Of a stretch of 64,000 nucleotides of DNA, positions 61,701 through 64,000 are shown piece after piece. Below the pieces are notes generated by a model. The model had not been told where the DNA came from. It ran no database searches and saw nothing but the letters and a program-made list of their open reading frames with translations. A program made the position numbers and the translations under genes. Within the stretch, counting starts at the first letter, position 1. Each line of letters starts with the position of its first letter. Location of the stretch: NCBI RefSeq assembly GCF_012275535.1, contig NZ_JAAVTK010000014.1, positions 62,001-126,000 of the forward strand. Reading direction: 5' to 3'. This DNA is from Hymenobacter artigasi. Lineage in GTDB: Bacteria > Bacteroidota > Bacteroidia > Cytophagales > Hymenobacteraceae.

Positions 61701-61920
61701 TGGCTACGAGGCCACCCGTATCCTGCGGCAGGAGTTGGGCCTCGCTGTCCCCATCATCGCCCTCACCGCCAACGCCATTACCGGCGAGCGGGCCAAGTGC
61801 CTCGCCGCCGGCATGAACGACTACCTGACCAAGCCCTTCCAGGAATTCTCCCTCCTGAAAATGGTGTACGACTGGGCCGTAGCGGCTCAGTGCAGTTCCA
61901 ACGGGCTCGTTGCTGATTAA
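58717..61920 (+). CDS. Hybrid sensor histidine kinase with multiple PAS domains and receiver
   Basis: This 1067-residue cytoplasmic kinase has no signal peptide or membrane helix. After a short coiled coil come about five PAS units (roughly 45-155, 165-290, 290-415, 420-545, 550-670); they show PAS/PAC features such as HFVGLLEDITEWKQAQ and IGSIGIYLDVTPQKHLE. The HisKA domain has His695 in FLANMSHEIRTPMNAILG. The ATPase domain has an N-box LNLAGNSVKFTEQG, DTGIGID and GGTGLGLGISKKL. The C-terminal receiver has ILLVEDNLFN and phospho-acceptor Asp988 in LVLMDVQMP. The sensed signal is unknown. No response regulator gene is next to it. Confidence 0.93.
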   Translation: MTRAELEVALAQQKTVNAALRAQLAVATMPATAAYVPPSLLAYLLDEQHTAMVLTNSDGYVQWVNKGFTKLCGLELSAVAGQKPDAFLRPSLRDEATVARIEEAMRRHEPFQYEVVNPRPGADGWLRVSVRPVADADDGVVHFVGLLEDITEWKQAQLRLVDSERRFRNLAENVPGVLYEWQKKDDGSFFFNYVSPKVQELFGVAPSELAHMTDYIHPDELEGFLQTLDHATRNRIPWEYEGRIVVPGQPIRWMRGNSILTSSGPDWVTYSGILLDVTPLKLAESALRESSLRLELAMQGFGDGAWEMNLHTRQITFSSEYRAMLGYAEDGFPDEYETWLGHVHPGDLAQVLEVARAYVQTGGKRAITEYRMRCQDGSYKWVLSRAAITAWDADGNALMLSGLQSDISARKDAEEALDISNQQLATVIAHFQDGLVLEDETRRIVFTNEAFCQLLEVPLVPARLHGRNGGWLTESSRKYVKKPHQYVARIAALLRRRQPTTGDIIPLRDGRTLSRAFTPIFDGARYIGHLWKYEDVTARIKAEEDLKRREEKYRGIIENMSLGLVEADLNDHLLYANQSFCDMTGYCTEELTGLPLSPLLLNGPDLELVESKLLTREHGISDSYEVVVTTKTGERKWLLVSGAPLYDEYQRLIGSIGIYLDVTPQKHLEASLREAKAQAESSTHAKQDFLANMSHEIRTPMNAILGMSQLLAKTPLAAPQASYLHAITASAENLLVIINDILDLSKIEAGQLAIEHIGFSPGLICAQVEKTLLYKAEEKGLTFITTLDPALPEVVLGDPYRLTQVLLNLAGNSVKFTEQGTVCLGCRLLQGADTEELLVEFTVQDTGIGIDAEYLSHIFDDFSQEDSTVTRRFGGTGLGLGISKKLVHLLGGELHIESLKNHGTTSRFTLRLPAGNARHLSPKDHGDLDCMQQALQGKQILLVEDNLFNRMLATSFLTNAGMSVTEATNGQAAVELARTQTFDLVLMDVQMPIKNGYEATRILRQELGLAVPIIALTANAITGERAKCLAAGMNDYLTKPFQEFSLLKMVYDWAVAAQCSSNGLVAD

Positions 61921-61936
61921 TAGAATCCGACAAAAA

Positions 61937-61971
61937 AAACGTCATGCCGCGCGCAGCGCGGCATGACGTTT
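61937..61971. terminator. Terminator after the hybrid kinase
   Basis: AAACGTCATGCCGCGC (61937-61952) pairs with GCGCGGCATGACGTTT (61956-61971), 16 bp after the stop. A-rich and T-rich shoulders allow use in both directions. It shares the GTCATGCCG motif with the repeat at 33030. Confidence 0.82.
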
Positions 61972-62153
61972 CATTACTAAGCTACCGTGCAAAGCGCTTG
62001 CTCCAAATTGAACAGGCAATGCGATTGATATAACTTCAGGACTTATGCAATTGAACAGCCGCGAAGCGGCGATACGTTGGTAGTAAAGGACTGAGGAACC
62101 GAACAGAGCCGCAAAGCGGCGGCACCCTTATCGATTGTTAAATGAAAAGCCAA

Positions 62154-62195
62154 CAGCCATTAGCTGAAAGCTAACGGCTTTGTAACTAATGGCTG
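62154..62195 (-). terminator. Hairpin downstream of the aldo/keto reductase gene
   Basis: CAGCCATTAG (62154-62163) pairs with CTAATGGCTG (62186-62195). The intervening GCTGAAAGCTAACGGC includes related half-sites. It lies just beyond the minus-strand stop codon and probably terminates that gene. Confidence 0.55.
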
Positions 62196-62205
62196 TGATG
62201 CCCTC

Positions 62206-63186
62206 TTAGCGGTTCACCAGTTTCAGGGCTCCCTCGCCGTAGCGGGCGCCCACCACCGGGTGGGCCGCCAGCAGAGCACGCAGCTGGTTCAAATCATCAG
62301 CGGTAAGCGCAACGTCGGCGGCTGCGGCGTTCTCTTCTAGATATTTCGGCCGCTTAGTTCCCGGGATGGGGATGATGTGGGCATCCTGCGCCAGCAGCCA
62401 CGCCAGCGCCAGCTGTGCCGTGCTGATACCCCGGGCTTCGGCCAGCTGCCGCAACCCGGCCACCAGTGGCGCGTTGGCATCGCCCACCTCCGCCCCGAAG
62501 CGGGGCATACTGCGGCGCAGGTCCTTGTCGGCCAGCTGGGGGCCCACGGCGGTGAGCAGCCCGCGCCCGAGCGGCGAAAACGGCACCAGGCTAATACCCA
62601 GTTCCTGGCACGCCGGCAGAATATCTGCCTCCACATCGCGGGTAAACATCGAATACTCCGACTGCAGCGCCGCGATGGGGTGCGTAGCCGCCGCCCGCCG
62701 CAACGAAGCCGCCGAAGCCTCCGACAGGCCCAAAAACCGCACTTTGCCGGCCTGCACCAGGGCTGCCATAGCGCCCACCATATCCTCCACCGGCACGGCC
62801 GGGTCGATGCGGTGGGCGTAGTAAAGGTCGATGGTGTCAATGCAGAGGCGTTTGAGGCTGGCGTCGCAGGCGGCCGCTATGCGTTCGGGGCGCACGTCCA
62901 CGGCCGAGCCGCCTGCTCCGTCGGCCACAAAACCGAACTTGGTGGCCAGGAAAACCCGGTCCCGGTTGGGCACCAGCACCTGCCGCAGCAGCGTCTCGTT
63001 GGCCCCGAAGCCATAGATGTCGGCCGTGTCCCAGAGCGTTACGTCCAGTTCCAGCGCCCGGTGCAGGGTGGCCACGGCCTCGCGCTCGTCGCTGGGGCCA
63101 TAGGCATAGTCTGAGGCCATCGACATGCAGCCCAGGCCCAGGGCCGAAACGTGTTGGCCGGTGCGGCCCAGTTCGCGGGTTTTCAT
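62206..63186 (-). CDS. Aldo/keto reductase
   Basis: This 326-residue cytoplasmic oxidoreductase has the tetrad Asp53 and Tyr58 (WDTADIYGFGANE), Lys83 (ATKFG) and His125 (YYAHRID). The NADPH-binding tail includes LVPFSPLGRGLLTA and IIPIPGTKRPKYLEEN. It resembles the YghZ/AKR13-like branch. It should reduce aldehydes or ketones with NADPH; the natural substrate is unknown. It is 16 bp downstream of the cupin gene on the same strand, so the two probably form an operon. Confidence 0.92.
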   Translation of the reverse strand: MKTRELGRTGQHVSALGLGCMSMASDYAYGPSDEREAVATLHRALELDVTLWDTADIYGFGANETLLRQVLVPNRDRVFLATKFGFVADGAGGSAVDVRPERIAAACDASLKRLCIDTIDLYYAHRIDPAVPVEDMVGAMAALVQAGKVRFLGLSEASAASLRRAAATHPIAALQSEYSMFTRDVEADILPACQELGISLVPFSPLGRGLLTAVGPQLADKDLRRSMPRFGAEVGDANAPLVAGLRQLAEARGISTAQLALAWLLAQDAHIIPIPGTKRPKYLEENAAAADVALTADDLNQLRALLAAHPVVGARYGEGALKLVNR

Positions 63187-63202
63187 AGGTATTATCAGCA
63201 GT

Positions 63203-63547
63203 TTATTTGTCCTCGCGGCCGTGTACCTGGGCAGGCGGCGACGTTGCCTCTACGGCCGAAAAGCTTTCCAGAATTTTATAGGTGTGCTCCGTGTTTTTGG
63301 GCACCACCCAGGAGTTGCCGGGCTCCAGCACCACCATTTGGCCGGCCAGGTGCAGCTCGGCCCGGCCGCCCAGCACGTAGCCTACGGTTTCGTATGGCCG
63401 CGTGGCCGGTGCCTTGGGTTCGCCCGGCTGCTCGTTTTCCCACATGCGCATGGCGATGTGCGTGCCCGAGGCGAGGTATTTTTCGCCGTCGGGGCCGGTA
63501 GGGGAGTGCTGCGAATCGACTTTGGTGATGGAGGTATCGGCTGCCAT
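63203..63547 (-). CDS. Small cupin-domain protein
   Basis: This 114-residue single-cupin protein has the segments ETVGYVLGGRAELHLAGQMVVLEPGNSWVVPKNTEHTYKILE, which contain the two cupin motifs with a relaxed metal site (one His at the end of motif 2, acidic/aromatic residues in motif 1). It has no signal peptide. It is upstream of the aldo/keto reductase with a 16-bp gap. The role is unknown; such proteins often bind small ligands or act as enzymes. The ATG at 63547 is preferred over an upstream ATG preceding a hydrophobic, unrelated stretch. Confidence 0.8.
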   Translation of the reverse strand: MAADTSITKVDSQHSPTGPDGEKYLASGTHIAMRMWENEQPGEPKAPATRPYETVGYVLGGRAELHLAGQMVVLEPGNSWVVPKNTEHTYKILESFSAVEATSPPAQVHGREDK

Positions 63548-63711
63548 GATGATATTAGAAAAGGAGGGAAGAAAAAACAAGAGTATCTTTTGGCCCGGCG
63601 GCCGTAGCAGCCGGTGGGGTACTGGCTAAACGGCGAAGGCCGCCGCACCGTTGCGCCGCCGCCCAAAACCTTCCCCTGCTGCGCTGGTTAATTTCCCTGG
63701 TCATTTCGCTT

Positions 63712-64000
63712 ATGTTTTCAGCTCCCGTGCTTCCCCATTCCTTTGCCGAAGAGTTGGCTCGCGCCCACTCCGTGGCCCCCGACGCCCTGCCCGGGGCCGC
63801 CTTCTGCGCCCTCGCCGACGGCCTGCTCGCCCTACTGTTCCCGCAGCGCGCCGAACGGCCCCTGCCCACTGCCGATGCCGTTGAGGCCGAATTGCAGTAT
63901 TTCCGGGCCGAGCTGGCCGCCCTGCTGGCCGGCGTACCGGCCCTGCCCGCCCCACCCGCCGCCCTGGCCGATGAGTTTACTGCTCAGCTGCCGGCCCTGC
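63712..64000 (+). CDS. N-terminal part of a probable serine O-acetyltransferase (cut by window edge)
   Basis: From the ATG at 63712 the frame stays open to the window end (96 codons): SFAEELARAHSVAP, FCALADGLLALLFPQ, TADAVEAELQYFRAELAALLAG and ADEFTAQLPAL. The helical N-terminal domain with ADGLLxLLFP is characteristic of Bacteroidota CysE/EpsC-type serine acetyltransferases, which would make O-acetylserine for cysteine synthesis. The hexapeptide-repeat catalytic domain lies beyond the window, so the assignment rests on this domain alone. Confidence 0.5.
   Translation, partial: MFSAPVLPHSFAEELARAHSVAPDALPGAAFCALADGLLALLFPQRAERPLPTADAVEAELQYFRAELAALLAGVPALPAPPAALADEFTAQLPAL

Overview
The window looks like a chromosomal segment of a GC-rich member of the Bacteroidota, most plausibly a Hymenobacter-type organism. 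This is an inference from several features seen in the sequence: SusC/SusD pair, type IX secretion (T9SS) C-terminal sorting domains of the YPNP/FPNP type, DUF3857 proteins, many lipoproteins, very GC-rich coding DNA separated by AT-rich intergenic DNA, and families of palindromic intergenic repeats. I see no rRNA, tRNA or CRISPR array.

Layout. 0-3 kb: tail of an outer-membrane protein and a helix-hairpin-helix/beta-barrel protein. 3.2-6.7 kb: a large glycine-rich T9SS surface protein. 7-13.4 kb (minus): three DUF3857 proteins, two of them tandem paralogues lacking the transglutaminase cysteine. 13.5-14.7 kb: MFS transporter. 15.1-17.4 kb: secreted pectate lyase. 17.5-20.3 kb: insertion-sequence island (a decayed IS481-type copy, an apparently complete IS5-type element of 870 bp, and a damaged IS5-type element of 839 bp, both IS5 elements with TTA target duplications). 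20.3-25.3 kb: lipoproteins, ABC exporter, Uma2 protein, histidine phosphatase, then a 127-bp MITE whose ends match the 839-bp IS. 25.5-34.6 kb: purine catabolism (xdhC, puuD; divergently allB, allC, allE, a small membrane protein, uraD, uraH, a DUF6986 protein). 35-43.4 kb: a polysaccharide utilisation locus (SusC, SusD, GH88, GH3). 43.4-45.9 kb: an accessory patch with a HEPN/MNT toxin-antitoxin pair between inverted palindromes, an Mpv17-like membrane protein and small orphan genes. 45.8-50.5 kb: the rest of purine catabolism (xdhB, xdhA, guanine deaminase). 50.7-58.4 kb: outer-membrane lipoprotein, redoxin plus secreted cytochrome/copper-oxygenase-like protein, glycosyltransferase, HEAT-cyclophilin lipoprotein, MscS channel. 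58.7-64 kb: a PAS-rich hybrid histidine kinase, aldo/keto reductase, cupin, and the start of a probable serine acetyltransferase.

How the genes work together. The purine genes form a nearly complete route: guanine to xanthine (deaminase), xanthine to urate (XdhA/XdhB with XdhC for cofactor insertion), urate to 5-hydroxyisourate (membrane PuuD with its own cytochrome c), then UraH, UraD, AllB, AllC and AllE to ureidoglycolate. No recognisable ureidoglycolate lyase or nucleobase permease is in the window; the DUF6986 protein is a candidate for handling the glyoxylate end. The two halves of this pathway are separated by the pectin-type PUL and the HEPN/MNT patch. The pectate lyase at 15 kb and the PUL share an exact 10-mer of a LacI-like operator and together suggest pectin or oligogalacturonide use.

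A recurrent theme is palindromic repeats that reach into genes: they supply a signal-peptide segment, a C-terminal tail and a start codon, and they create false N-terminal extensions on four genes whose true starts lie downstream.
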